A stretch of 36,900 nt of DNA. Origin: Ascoidea tarda (nom. inval.) (lineage: Eukaryota; Ascomycota; Saccharomycetes; Ascoideales; Ascoideaceae). The DNA lies in the NCBI GenBank assembly GCA_030560485.1, contig JAKTTS010000100.1, positions 1 through 36,900 on the forward strand, written 5' to 3'. Position 1 is the first letter of the stretch. Every line of letters begins with the position of its first letter. Of this stretch, positions 9,131-18,288 are shown piece after piece. The position numbers were made by a program, and so were the translations under genes. A model generated the notes under the pieces. The model did not search any database and was not told the DNA's origin. It saw only the letters and a list, made by a program, of their open reading frames with translations.

Positions 9131-11521
9131 TTAAAATTCATAGTATAAATCATAAATTGGTTGAGCGAATCTTTTTCCATTAGTATCCACAAGAATTTTA
9201 AAATAGATATTGTTTAAGACTAAAATATCTAGTTTTGGTAAATTTTGGACAATCTCTTCAATTAAGGGATACATTGTGTGTATAATAGCTGTTATAATTA
9301 AATCCAATTCATGGCCATTACATTCACAAATTTTTTGAGATTGAGATTGAGATTGAGATTGAGAAAAAAAGAAAAATTTATTATGATGAGATAAAAGTTC
9401 ATGAAGAGTGGTTAAATAAAACTTTGGAGGATAATTTAAAAATTCTAGGAAAGAGCCGGCAAGTAAATCAGTGTTGTTATATAATATATTTTTAATTGAA
9501 GCAGTACATGAAGGATTTGATTTTGGAATATTGTGGAAAGAAGGATTTTTTTCTTCAAAAATTATATCAAAAAAGCTTAAATCTTCTAGAGAAGTTGAGT
9601 TAAATTTGATCTGAGATCTTGATAGTAGGTAATCAAATACTACAGAATAGATATAATAGGATAATGGATTTAAAGATTCAGCTTGACTTAAAAAGGGAAA
9701 AGCAATTGAACATTTGAAGAAAAAGGGGTTTGTATCAAAGAATTGTAAGGATTTAAAAGTGTTTAGTTTATGGAAGGATAGTTTGCAATGGAGACAATTA
9801 CATTTCTTAAAGATAAGATTGTTGAAGGAGGTGTTTGTTAGTTGAGAAAAGTACAATTGAATGAAATCTGGGATAGTTAAATATTTTAGATTTTTTTGAT
9901 TTAAGATCCAGTTGTTAAAGATGAATTTAAAGGCAGTAAAATTTAATTTTGAATGTGCTAGATCGTTTGAAATCATTGTATGAAAGTTTTGGTCATCTGG
10001 GTTGATTTCAGTGAAGTTTAGTATTGTTGGATCACCATGATTTAATTGGTCAGTTATAGGTGTGTCTGAAATGTCTAGGTAGTTTTCCAAGTCTTCGAGA
10101 GTTGAGTCAATTGAGGAATTATTTAGGGAGTCAGTTGAAAGTTGGAGCATATTATTTTGGGAGGACTCTAGAGAAGGGTTTAAAAAAATGAAAAAGTATT
10201 CTAAATTTTTTGAAGGGATTTGATTTAAGAAAAACACTCTTAGGTATTTTTCCCATAGGGGATTTATTCTTTTGTTGTGAACTAGCCGTGAGTTATAGAT
10301 TAAAGTTTGACCCGAGAGATATGTGTTGATTGAAGTTAAAGAGGATAGTTTATAAATTACCAATTTTTTCAAAGAAAGTAATTTCGGAGCCAATTTTATA
10401 AAAAAATTTAAAAGACAATAACAGTATGGTACTATGCAATCGATTCTTAATTCTAAATTTTGTAGAGAGTTTAGGTCAATTAAGTCGTCGATTAGATTAA
10501 AGTTTAGTGAGAAAGTGTCCAAGTTGTTGTTATTTTGATGTGAGTGTACAAAATTTTTTGAGTGTAGATGAGTTAAGAGAAAAGTTTTAAGGCGCATTTT
10601 TTGATTTGAATCATTAGTATTATTGGTATTATTAATACTTTTATTGTTGTTGTTGTTGTTATTTTTAAATTTTAATAAATTACCGAGAAAATTCAAACCA
10701 TTTAAAGCGTCATGAGTAGTATATATTTCCAAATGTTGAATTCTTTTAAGAATTTTTAAAGCACTGTATTTCAATTTGGGAGGAGCCTTTGACTTGATTT
10801 GAATTGTGTGTAGTGAGGATAAGTTTTTTGTAGGATTTGATAATTTTGAGAAAGAGTAAGATAAGATATTGTTTAGAGTGGCATGGTTATTCTTTTTGAA
10901 CTTGTTGAAGTAGATGTCATTGTAGTTTTTGGTAAAGTCTGGGAGGGAATTGCAGACTAGAAAGTTTTTGAAGCTGTGGATATTTTTGCAGGATGACAAG
11001 TTTTGCAATAGGACCAAGATAGAAGAATCAGATTGCGACAAAGTTTGAAAAAAAGGAAACAAGAAAAAGGGAGAGCCAGTGACAACAATCTGTCGTAGAT
11101 AAACACCATTGCCCAGCTGGATACTGTGAAGAAAAGCAACCCATTTTCTGATCAAAAGAGTGGTGATAGTGTCTCTGTTGGTGTTGGCTCTGACCTTGAG
11201 AGTGGACCAGCCATTAGCAGAGTTTATGGAGGACCAGTCATTAGCAAAGTCTGTGGAGGCTGCTGGGGACTGGAGGGCTCTGGAGGGCTTCCTTCTCTGG
11301 TGGCTGTAGTAGTCCAAGCAGTATAAGTGTCTGACGAAGCTGGGAAGCCTAGTGTTTCTGATGGGCTCGAGCAGCACTGTGTCTGAGAGAAGGACCTTGG
11401 AGTACAATCTGATCTTGACTTGCAAGAGGAGTCTTTTGCTGACGAGGGCCAAGTTGCAGAGGGACTGCTGGTCGAGATAGAACAAGACAGTCTGGAGGAT
11501 GTGATCAGGCAACTGATCCAT
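9131..11521 (-). CDS. F-box protein
   Basis: I take the ATG at 11521, giving 796 residues, because an F-box starts at once: MDQLPDHILQTVLFYL, then LCNLALVSKRL. The frame stays open 35 codons further upstream, but that extension is a Leu/Cys-rich reading of a CAG-repeat-like promoter. F-box proteins bind Skp1 and choose targets for SCF ubiquitin ligases. The remaining 750 residues are rich in Leu, Asn and Phe with irregular L..L.L patterns, which may be degenerate leucine-rich repeats serving as the target-binding part. There is a poly-Asn run around residue 290 and an SQ repeat near the C-terminus coded by GAGATT units. Composition changes inside the gene: roughly the first 170 codons are GC-rich like the promoter, and the rest is AT-rich. 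No orthologue is recognised. Confidence 0.85.
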   Translation of the reverse strand: MDQLPDHILQTVLFYLDQQSLCNLALVSKRLLLQVKIRLYSKVLLSDTVLLEPIRNTRLPSFVRHLYCLDYYSHQRRKPSRALQSPAASTDFANDWSSINSANGWSTLKVRANTNRDTITTLLIRKWVAFLHSIQLGNGVYLRQIVVTGSPFFLFPFFQTLSQSDSSILVLLQNLSSCKNIHSFKNFLVCNSLPDFTKNYNDIYFNKFKKNNHATLNNILSYSFSKLSNPTKNLSSLHTIQIKSKAPPKLKYSALKILKRIQHLEIYTTHDALNGLNFLGNLLKFKNNNNNNNKSINNTNNTNDSNQKMRLKTFLLTHLHSKNFVHSHQNNNNLDTFSLNFNLIDDLIDLNSLQNLELRIDCIVPYCYCLLNFFIKLAPKLLSLKKLVIYKLSSLTSINTYLSGQTLIYNSRLVHNKRINPLWEKYLRVFFLNQIPSKNLEYFFIFLNPSLESSQNNMLQLSTDSLNNSSIDSTLEDLENYLDISDTPITDQLNHGDPTILNFTEINPDDQNFHTMISNDLAHSKLNFTAFKFIFNNWILNQKNLKYLTIPDFIQLYFSQLTNTSFNNLIFKKCNCLHCKLSFHKLNTFKSLQFFDTNPFFFKCSIAFPFLSQAESLNPLSYYIYSVVFDYLLSRSQIKFNSTSLEDLSFFDIIFEEKNPSFHNIPKSNPSCTASIKNILYNNTDLLAGSFLEFLNYPPKFYLTTLHELLSHHNKFFFFSQSQSQSQSQKICECNGHELDLIITAIIHTMYPLIEEIVQNLPKLDILVLNNIYFKILVDTNGKRFAQPIYDLYYEF
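9338..9364. repeat. GAGATT microsatellite inside the F-box gene
   Basis: Four and a half tandem GAGATT units encode an alternating Ser-Gln tract on the minus strand, near the F-box protein's C-terminus. The tract is likely to vary in length between strains. Confidence 0.8.
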
Positions 11522-12037
11522 GGCAGTGTTGGCCAGTGTTGGCAGTTGTATCAGAATAGGAAAGAAGCAGAAGCAGCAGAAGCAGCAGAGGAGCAGTCTT
11601 ATCAGAGCCTGTTCGACAATATGCATAGGTGCGTGATTCTACATATGCATCCACACCAGTGGCTCAAGTGCTCCACCAAAGAAAAAGAAGAGAAGAAGAG
11701 AGAAGAAAAAAGAAGAGACAACTGTGATGATGTGCGATGCTTGGTGGTTTCCTGTCGATGTTATCAGCAACAGTGCTGTTTCACAAGCTCGAATAGAAGA
11801 GCAAGCTATTCGCTCCAGGCCAGGTGAGCTCAGGCTGCTGTTGCTTTTGTCTGCAAACTCTCGATGGTTGTGATGTAATAGCTCTACTGCTTGCTCTGAG
11901 ATGCTGTGATGATGATGTGATGATGCTCTGAGGTGCTCTGATAGTCCTCTAGCTGCCACTTAAATACCCAGGCTTTTCCTTGACCTGAACATCTTCCAAC
12001 CCCTTATCGACATCTCCTCATCGCTTATCTGCTCACA
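11522..12037. promoter_or_regulatory. GC-rich divergent promoter between the F-box and dehydrogenase genes
   Basis: These 516 bases separate two divergent start codons. The DNA is markedly richer in GC than the window average. It contains GCAGAA/GCAGCA triplet runs (about 11565-11595), a GA-rich tract (about 11685-11720) and a TTAAATA TATA-like word near 11960, about 80 bases before the dehydrogenase ATG. Open frames on both strands here are compositional artefacts. Confidence 0.6.
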
Positions 12038-12898
12038 ATGACCACCAGCAACACACAACACTTGGAGACCCTTGCTTCGCAAATCAGCCCTCTCCCTGCA
12101 AATCCTCCAGCATTGAAGCCCCATATCTTGGACTTGTTCAGCTTGAGGGGTAAGGTTGCCTCCATCACTGGTTCCTCCAGTGGTATTGGCTACTGCATTG
12201 CTGAGTCCTTTGCCCAAGCTGGTGCAGACGTTGCAATTTGGTACAATAGCTCTCCAGCTGCTGTCGAAAAGGCCTCCAAACTTTCCAAGTTGTACAACGT
12301 CAAGTGCAGGGCTTACAAGTGTCCCATCAACGACTCTGCTTTGGTCAGCCAAACCATTCAACAGCAGTTGCAAGACTTTGGGGGCAAAATCGACATCTTT
12401 GTTGCTAACGCTGGCGTCGCCTGGACCCAAGGTGCTTTGATCGATGTTAACAGCGACGATCCATGGCACAACCTCATCGATTTGGACTTAAATGGCGTCT
12501 ACTACTGTGCAAAAGCCATTGGCAGAATCTTTCAACAACAGCACTCTGGCTCCTTGATCATAACCTCCTCCATCTCTGCTCATATCGTCAACATTCCCCA
12601 GAAACAGGCCTGCTACAATGCTGCAAAGGCTGCTGTTTTGCATTTAGCAAAGTCTTTGGCTGTCGAATGGGCTGCTTTCAACGCAAGAGTCAACACTGTC
12701 TCTCCTGGATATATCCAGACAGAAATCACTGATTTTGCCTCCACAGACTTGAAACAAAAATGGTGGACCTACATTCCTGCTGGAAGAGAAGGTTTGCCAA
12801 AGGAACTAGCTGGTGCTTATCTTTACTTGGCTTCTGATGCAAGCACCTACACAACAGGCTCTGACATAATAGTCGATGGTGGTTACTGCTGTACTTGA
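12038..12898 (+). CDS. Short-chain dehydrogenase/reductase, SOU1-like (sorbose/mannitol-type NADPH reductase)
   Basis: This 286-residue protein is a classical [11 protein letters not shown] (44-51) binds the nucleotide, NAG is at 124-126, the active-site Asn is N152 (LNGVYY), Ser lies in SSIS (177-180), and the Tyr/Lys pair of YxxxK is Y193/K197 in YNAAKAAV. The C-terminal VDGGYCCT and the length are close to the Candida SOU1 group, whose members reduce sugars such as L-sorbose or fructose with NADPH; related yeast enzymes reduce carbonyl compounds. The exact substrate cannot be read from sequence. It is probably cytosolic, with no targeting signal. Codon use is strongly biased: about two dozen leucines are mostly TTG, with no CTG, and C-ending codons are frequent, unlike the AT-rich neighbours. 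This suggests high expression, a local GC-rich domain, or transfer. Confidence 0.9.
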   Translation: MTTSNTQHLETLASQISPLPANPPALKPHILDLFSLRGKVASITGSSSGIGYCIAESFAQAGADVAIWYNSSPAAVEKASKLSKLYNVKCRAYKCPINDSALVSQTIQQQLQDFGGKIDIFVANAGVAWTQGALIDVNSDDPWHNLIDLDLNGVYYCAKAIGRIFQQQHSGSLIITSSISAHIVNIPQKQACYNAAKAAVLHLAKSLAVEWAAFNARVNTVSPGYIQTEITDFASTDLKQKWWTYIPAGREGLPKELAGAYLYLASDASTYTTGSDIIVDGGYCCT

Positions 12899-12924
12899 TT
12901 CACATACTCATTTCACTATTCCCA

Positions 12925-12972
12925 TTTCACTATTTCACTATTTCACTATTTCACTATTTCACTATTTCACTA
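12925..12972. repeat. Tandem TTTCACTA octamer repeat
   Basis: Six perfect head-to-tail copies of TTTCACTA follow the dehydrogenase stop codon, with one more separated copy at 12911-12918. It is a minisatellite in the short convergent spacer before RPC82. Confidence 0.85.
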
Positions 12973-13059
12973 TTCCACTTTTATAGATACATAATTAAAT
13001 AGAAATATCAAATCACCTAAGCATTTTAGCCAATTGGTATTTATTATATTATAGTGCTT

Positions 13060-15159
13060 TTATATTATTGAAAAAACATCCCACAAACTTCTAGCCCTGT
13101 TAATTCTTCCAATGCAATTTAACTCTCGTTCTTTTAACCATTTTAATTGATTAAGCTCATTAGCCAACAACAATTCCTCTTCCTGTCCTTTCACATCATC
13201 TCTATTAACTTTACTCAACAAAATCGAATTTTTTTCTCTCATCTTCTCCAAATTTTGAAAGACTAAATAACTCTCATAAATAAAATTATTCCCAAGTATT
13301 TCATAACAGTTCTTATTATTAAACCGATATGCAAACACCTCTCTAGATGCCTCTCGATGCGCTGTCTTTGGAATCTCTTGTATACATATAGCCTGCAATT
13401 TAAATAGTTTATTAATACAAATTCTTAGCGTCTTCTCATCAATTAATGTCAAATTCATTAGCCTTTTGTCCTCAACTAATCGCTCGCAAATTATACAGTT
13501 GAGAATCTTGAAACAGTTCAAATCAACTGATGACTTTATAACATATAAATATATCTTTTCTTTTAATATCGGAATCAACTTCGAAAACGGAATATAATAT
13601 TTTCCAGATGTTTTTTCAATAAGAAATGGAATAGAGTGATTCGCCAATATTTTCAAGTGTTGATTTAATAATCCAGATTGCGATTGTTTCCCGTCAACTT
13701 CAATATCATCAAAATCATCATCGTCATCATTATCATTATCATTATCATTATTATAATCATCCTCTTCATCATTATTGTTGTCATCTTCACCTCCATTCTC
13801 GGTCTTAATGGACTTTCTCAATGTCGATAAACCATTTGAATAATTATTTTCCTCCAATTTTATTCGTTTATTCCCATTTTGTTCTATCTTTTTTAAAACT
13901 TTCGTATTAATTTTTCTCTTTGAAGAGGCCTTGACATCATTTTTGTCGATTCTAGAAGTTTGCCTGTTTTTTTTCTTAAAATTTAAATTGATTGAATCAC
14001 TTAAATCAAGATTGTCACTATTGACTAAATTCAATATATCATTGAAATTAAAGTAATTCTTAGAATTATCTTCATACTCTTGTCGGACATAATTTAAATA
14101 ATTTTCCATCAATTTCGATCCGTCATTAGTAACATCAATCTTGGAATTATTCGATAAAAACTCTATATCATTCAAATAATTATTGAATTCGTAATTGAAA
14201 CAGTTTGGTGAATTCTTTTCAACTTTAAATAATATTTTTTCGTATATCTTTGATGGCAATTCCCCCAAATACTGATTGACTAATTTAATCAAATGTGTTG
14301 AACGAACAGTCTTTAAATATCTTTTTAAATTAAATTTAAAAGAAGTATTTCCATTGATTCGTTTATGAATCTTTTTATTGTAATCATTATTTCTCATCAT
14401 AAATCGATCATTTTCAAGAAAAATACTCGAATTATCAATTAGAAAATACGACTCAAATTCAAAATCTGTCTCTTTTAAAATCTGAATTTTTTGCTTAGCA
14501 ATCGATAATGTCGATTTCTTAGCGAAAACTGTCACTAATTTTTTTTTATAAATTTGATCATATAATTCAAATTTATTCTTGAAATAATTTGAATTAATTG
14601 GCATTAAAAATCCGTCAAAAATTAATTTATTAAAATAAAATTCAATTAAACTTGATTTTTCTCTATTTTTCATATCCTGAATCTTTTTTTCGTTTTCTTC
14701 ATCCTCGTCAATATAATCATCATTATTATTATTGTTAGTGTTGATATTATTAACTGTTTCTAAGTAGTTATCTAACGTCAAATTGCCATAGTTTAAAATA
14801 TTTTGAATTATCTCAGCCGGTAAATCATCCTGATAATAGTTTTTAATATGAGTAATTATGTCACCGCTATATAATAAAACCAATAAACCTTCTTGATTCA
14901 AAAAATAATGTGTCTGTTTAGAAGATTCATCAGTCCAGTAAGTCGTAATACTTAATTGGATTAATGAGACTAATATAGATTTAACTAATTTTTTATTTAA
15001 TTTGGATTTTGAAATTAAGGAATTAATCGTGGATTTACCATAAGAATATAGAATTGAAATTATAATCGAGGCATTTGAACCTAAAGAGTTTTTAACTAAT
15101 GTTGTAAATAAAGAAGCCTGAGGTGATAAAGTTGGAAGAATTGAAGCTGGGGTAGTCAT
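13060..15159 (-). CDS. RPC82: RNA polymerase III subunit C82 (Rpc82/RPC3)
   Basis: The protein has 699 residues. C82 forms a subcomplex with C34 and C31 on RNA polymerase III and helps open promoters of tRNA and 5S genes in the nucleus. The N-terminus follows the family pattern of a first winged helix: SLFTTLVKNSLGSNAS, then YGKSTINSLIS, then a helix LVKSILVSLIQLSI with the aromatic YW after it. The C-terminus ends in a coiled segment, ELNCIGRINRARSLWDVF, typical of the family. It is somewhat longer than the S. cerevisiae protein (about 650 residues), mainly through an Asp/Asn-rich acidic insert near residues 450-490 and an Asn run near 140. The gene converges with the dehydrogenase gene and shares a 1-kb divergent spacer with the zinc transporter gene. 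Confidence 0.88.
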   Translation of the reverse strand: MTTPASILPTLSPQASLFTTLVKNSLGSNASIIISILYSYGKSTINSLISKSKLNKKLVKSILVSLIQLSITTYWTDESSKQTHYFLNQEGLLVLLYSGDIITHIKNYYQDDLPAEIIQNILNYGNLTLDNYLETVNNINTNNNNNDDYIDEDEENEKKIQDMKNREKSSLIEFYFNKLIFDGFLMPINSNYFKNKFELYDQIYKKKLVTVFAKKSTLSIAKQKIQILKETDFEFESYFLIDNSSIFLENDRFMMRNNDYNKKIHKRINGNTSFKFNLKRYLKTVRSTHLIKLVNQYLGELPSKIYEKILFKVEKNSPNCFNYEFNNYLNDIEFLSNNSKIDVTNDGSKLMENYLNYVRQEYEDNSKNYFNFNDILNLVNSDNLDLSDSINLNFKKKNRQTSRIDKNDVKASSKRKINTKVLKKIEQNGNKRIKLEENNYSNGLSTLRKSIKTENGGEDDNNNDEEDDYNNDNDNDNDDDDDFDDIEVDGKQSQSGLLNQHLKILANHSIPFLIEKTSGKYYIPFSKLIPILKEKIYLYVIKSSVDLNCFKILNCIICERLVEDKRLMNLTLIDEKTLRICINKLFKLQAICIQEIPKTAHREASREVFAYRFNNKNCYEILGNNFIYESYLVFQNLEKMREKNSILLSKVNRDDVKGQEEELLLANELNQLKWLKERELNCIGRINRARSLWDVFSII

Positions 15160-15638
15160 TATTATTGAAAACTTAATTGTGATGATTTATAATTTATATA
15201 AACATTCTTAAAATATAAAAATATTGATGATAAAATGAAAGTTATTATCCAAACTGAAATAATTTCAACAAAAAAAATATTTCAACAATAAAAAATATAA
15301 AAAAATGACATTACATAATGCGGAAAAATAAATTTCCGTGAAAATCAAACTAAATCTGCATTATCTAATATATTATTAATACTATCAGTCCCGTGACTGA
15401 ACCATTACATAATTGTTTAATCAGCAGAAACTTTGCAATAAAGGCATAAGTCAAAGTCCTTAAATATATACAACCTTCAGAACTTTTATAAGTTTTACAA
15501 GTTTAACAAATTCTGTTATTCCTTTCAACATCTGCTTAAATGAATATTAATTCCTTTAATCTCCCTTTCTTGAGTAAATATGATGAGGCTTCGGTTCGTA
15601 TTTTCGATGGCTACATAAACTATAGGCCACAAGTGAAA

Positions 15639-15713
15639 TAAAAGGGATTTAGATATACTAAATCCTTTTTCAGGTTCTGGATCCTGAATAAATCTTAAAC
15701 AGGATCCCTTTTA
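15639..15713. repeat. Compact nested inverted-repeat element
   Basis: Three pairings are possible. An outer stem joins 15639-15648 to 15704-15713 (10 bp). A left hairpin joins 15641-15652 to 15658-15669 around ATATA, with one G-T mismatch in 12 bp. A right hairpin joins GGATCCTG (15679-15686) to CAGGATCC (15700-15707). The outer and left stems share the AAAGGGAT arm and so are mutually exclusive. Variants of AAGGATYY recur four times in alternating orientation. Confidence 0.65.
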
Positions 15714-16115
15714 AATACATAATTTTATTAAATATTATTTTAAAGGAAAAACAAAAAATAAGTTTTGCACAGCGCCAATGACGGACAAGACAAAATAAGA
15801 GTTTTTTATCTTAAAAATCAAGTTACAAGAAATTATAAGACAATTTTTCTTAGCAAGAGGACTTCAAATACAAGGCATGCTATTAATATGAATAGCTAAA
15901 AAAAATTGTTGGTTCATAGAGGAATCGTTTTGATCTTTTGGTACTTTGAATAGTATTAAGATATGTTCTATATATTCAAACCTAAAAACAAGAAAAATTG
16001 ATATAAAAACTTGGAAATTTCTTTTGAAAAATGGTTAATTTTGAGATTCTATCATTATTCAATTATCATAAAAACAAATAATAGCAAAAAAAAGCCAATA
16101 AAGATCAATTTGACT

Positions 16116-16140
16116 CAATTCAATTCAATTCAATTCAATT
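16116..16140. repeat. CAATT microsatellite in the transporter promoter
   Basis: Five tandem CAATT units lie about 70 bases upstream of the transporter ATG. Confidence 0.8.
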
Positions 16141-16207
16141 CAGTTTATTTTATTTTGTTATTAAAATTATAATTAATTTTGGTTAATTTCTTGAAAAAAA
16201 GTTATTA

Positions 16208-17281
16208 ATGTCTTCATTTAGTGACGTTTTCTTCGGTGGTGAAGGTGATGAGTGTGCCACCACTAATGATTATAATGGTGAACATTGGAATGCTAGAATT
16301 TCTACTGTTCCAGTTCTTTTAGTCACCTCATTGTTTGGTGCTGTTTTCCCTGTTATGTCAGCAAATGCCAAACATTCGTGGATTAAAATGCCAGATTGGT
16401 GTTTCTTCTACTGCAAATATTTCGGATCTGGTGTTATCTTAGCAACAACTTTTATTCATCTTTTAGATCCAGGTATTGCATGTCTTGCTGATGATTGTTT
16501 AGGTGGTATTTGGAATGAATATCCGATGGGTTTAGCCGTTTCTTTAATTTCATTATGTATTATTTTCCTTGTTGAAATTTTGATTTATTACTTCCTTAAA
16601 GCCCACAACAAGGCTCTTAATGAACTTGAACATGATGCTGAAGCTAGTAGTGATTACAAAAACGATGCTATTCAAAAAGTTGATTCTAAGACTTCTCTTG
16701 AAAAACAGTTAGGTAAAATGGGTCACAACCATGGTGAAGTTGGTACTACTACTGTTGATGAAAAGACTCTTTATTCAGGTCAATTAGTCACCATCTTTGT
16801 TTTAGAATTCGGTATTATTTTCCACTCTGTCTTTGTCGGTCTTTCTTTAACTACCTCTGGTGATGAATTTTCAACTTTATACGTTGTTATTGTTTTCCAT
16901 CAATTCTTTGAAGGTTTAGGTTTAGGTGCCAGAATCGCATGGACTAAATGGCCAGAAAACAGAAAATTAACTCCATATTTATTAGCTATTGCTTATGGTT
17001 TAACCACCCCAATCTCTGCTTCTATCGGTCTTGGTGTTAGAAAATCATATGTCCCAGGTTCAAGAACTGCTTTGATTGTTACTGGTATGTGCGATTCTAT
17101 GTCAGCTGGTGTTTTGTTATATTCATCATTAGTTGAATTAATGGCTCAAGAATTCTTGTATTCAAACGAATTTGATGATTCTGTTCCAGGTAAGAGAGAT
17201 GGTTTGAAGAAATTAATCGGTGCCTACATCTTATTTATTACAGGTGCTGCTCTTATGGCTTGTTTAGGTAAATGGGCTTAA
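16208..17281 (+). CDS. ZIP-family plasma-membrane zinc transporter (ZRT1/ZRT2-like)
   Basis: This 357-residue protein imports Zn2+ across the plasma membrane. The N-terminal NDYNGEHWNARISTV and the following hydrophobic segment LLVTSLFGAVFPVMS match fungal Zrt proteins. Eight hydrophobic segments are visible. The second has TFIHLLDPG. The variable loop carries a short His motif, GHNHGE (about 172-177). The metal-site helices contain HSVFVGLSL (H206) and HQFFEGLGLGARIA (H231, E235). The C-terminal helix ends in GAALMACLGKWA. Length is near the 376 residues of S. cerevisiae Zrt1, with a short intracellular loop. Sequence does not decide between the ZRT1 (high-affinity) and ZRT2 types, and no clear Zap1 site is seen upstream. 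Confidence 0.92.
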   Translation: MSSFSDVFFGGEGDECATTNDYNGEHWNARISTVPVLLVTSLFGAVFPVMSANAKHSWIKMPDWCFFYCKYFGSGVILATTFIHLLDPGIACLADDCLGGIWNEYPMGLAVSLISLCIIFLVEILIYYFLKAHNKALNELEHDAEASSDYKNDAIQKVDSKTSLEKQLGKMGHNHGEVGTTTVDEKTLYSGQLVTIFVLEFGIIFHSVFVGLSLTTSGDEFSTLYVVIVFHQFFEGLGLGARIAWTKWPENRKLTPYLLAIAYGLTTPISASIGLGVRKSYVPGSRTALIVTGMCDSMSAGVLLYSSLVELMAQEFLYSNEFDDSVPGKRDGLKKLIGAYILFITGAALMACLGKWA

Positions 17282-17831
17282 GCAAAAAAATGGACAATAT
17301 ATCTACAACAAACAATTTCTTTTCATATCTTTTGATATTTTACCTTATTGTCAGAATTTTTTTACTCGTTAGAAATTGATCAAACAATCTTTATTGTTTT
17401 ATTTCTAGGGCTCTCCTTTTTTTTTTAGTTTTTACAAACTTATGCTCTTTATGCTTTTGTTAGTCTTTCTATTTTCTTTTTGTTTTACTAGTTAATATAT
17501 AAATTTTTTTAACTCCTGCTTATTTCCGAAATTTCAATCTCACCTATTATTTTTTAACAGTTGAGTGTCTGTCCCTTTCAAATTGTAGTTGCCCCTTCAA
17601 ACCAAAAAAAAATCCTTCTGGGTTATGAGAGAATAACCTGGTACTAGATTGCAACACTAGGCTTACTGTACTTAATCTAATTCATGCCTCTAGTTGGCCA
17701 ACATTCTTATTCTCTCCAAACAGGCGAAACAAAACCGACCAATCCGCTCACCACAAACCATACACATCTAAATTATTTTCCAACCCAAATAGGAAACTTA
17801 AAACACAAATGCCAAAAATAAGCAAAAAAGA
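17282..17831. other. Spacer between the zinc transporter and tRNA-Ser genes
   Basis: The first 250 bases are T-rich and should hold the transporter's 3' untranslated region. The rest is mixed composition with no open frame or repeat that I can support. Confidence 0.5.
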
Positions 17832-17925
17832 CGACATCAGCAGGACTCGAACCTGCGCGGGAAATCCCAAAAGATGCCTTGAAGTAGATTCAAGTCTTTC
17901 GCCTTAACCACTCGGCCATGATGCC
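17832..17925 (-). tRNA. tRNA-Ser(UGA) with a 13-base intron
   Basis: The minus strand folds as a class II tRNA. GGCATCA (1-7) pairs with TGATGTC at the 3' side, with one G-T pair and discriminator G. The A-box region reads TGGCCGAGTGG and the B box GGTTCGAGTCC. The anticodon stem AAAGA/TCTTT closes the loop C-T-TGA-A-A once an intron of 13 bases, placed one base after the anticodon, is removed. The intron contains TTCAAG, which can pair with CTTGAA of the anticodon loop, as in fungal pre-tRNAs. A long variable arm (TGGGATTTCCCGCG region) fits serine. A run of six T follows the gene on the minus strand as Pol III terminator. UGA reads UCA codons. Confidence 0.93.
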
Positions 17926-18288
17926 TAAGGGCAACTCCTAAACAGTACCTAAATTTTATATACATTTAATTTAACCCTATCAATATTGTAGATATTACAT
18001 ACAATAGAAAGATTCTGACTAGATTCACAGCATCTTGGGGGATGTAATAAACTGTTTTATAACCATCTGCTGGTTCTTGCTCAGAAACCGTTTTTTTGTT
18101 TTGATCCTCACTCGATCTGCTGCTCTTTCTGCATTTGCTCTCCTTGATAACAAAATTACAGTTTCAGTGTATGCCGAATTGGGCAGAGCTGGTTTTTATC
18201 TTCTTTCTCAAAACCAACTCATCACAATCCCACTCACCACAAATTCAGATTGATCTGCCCACCAATATATCTACGGAGGAGCAGCAAA
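17926..18288. promoter_or_regulatory. Divergent spacer between tRNA-Ser and RUP1
   Basis: These 363 bases lead up to the RUP1 start. Short open frames here are not convincing. No repeat or clear regulatory motif stands out. Confidence 0.45.

Larger units (their letters stand above)
15160..16207. promoter_or_regulatory. Divergent spacer between RPC82 and the zinc transporter
   Basis: This AT-rich stretch of about 1 kb has no open frame of note. It holds a compact cluster of inverted repeats at 15639-15713 and a CAATT microsatellite next to the transporter start. I looked for a good Zap1 zinc-responsive element (ACCTTNAAGGT); the best partial match, ACCTTCAGAA near 15470, is too weak to call. 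Confidence 0.55.

Noticed and set aside
11522-11626. 35-residue N-terminal extension of the F-box protein
   Set aside because: Coded by CAG/CTG-like repeats in the promoter, rich in CTG codons otherwise scarce here; the F-box begins at the downstream ATG.
15460-15490. Zap1 zinc-responsive element upstream of the zinc transporter
   Set aside because: ACCTTCAGAA keeps only the left half of ACCTTNAAGGT.
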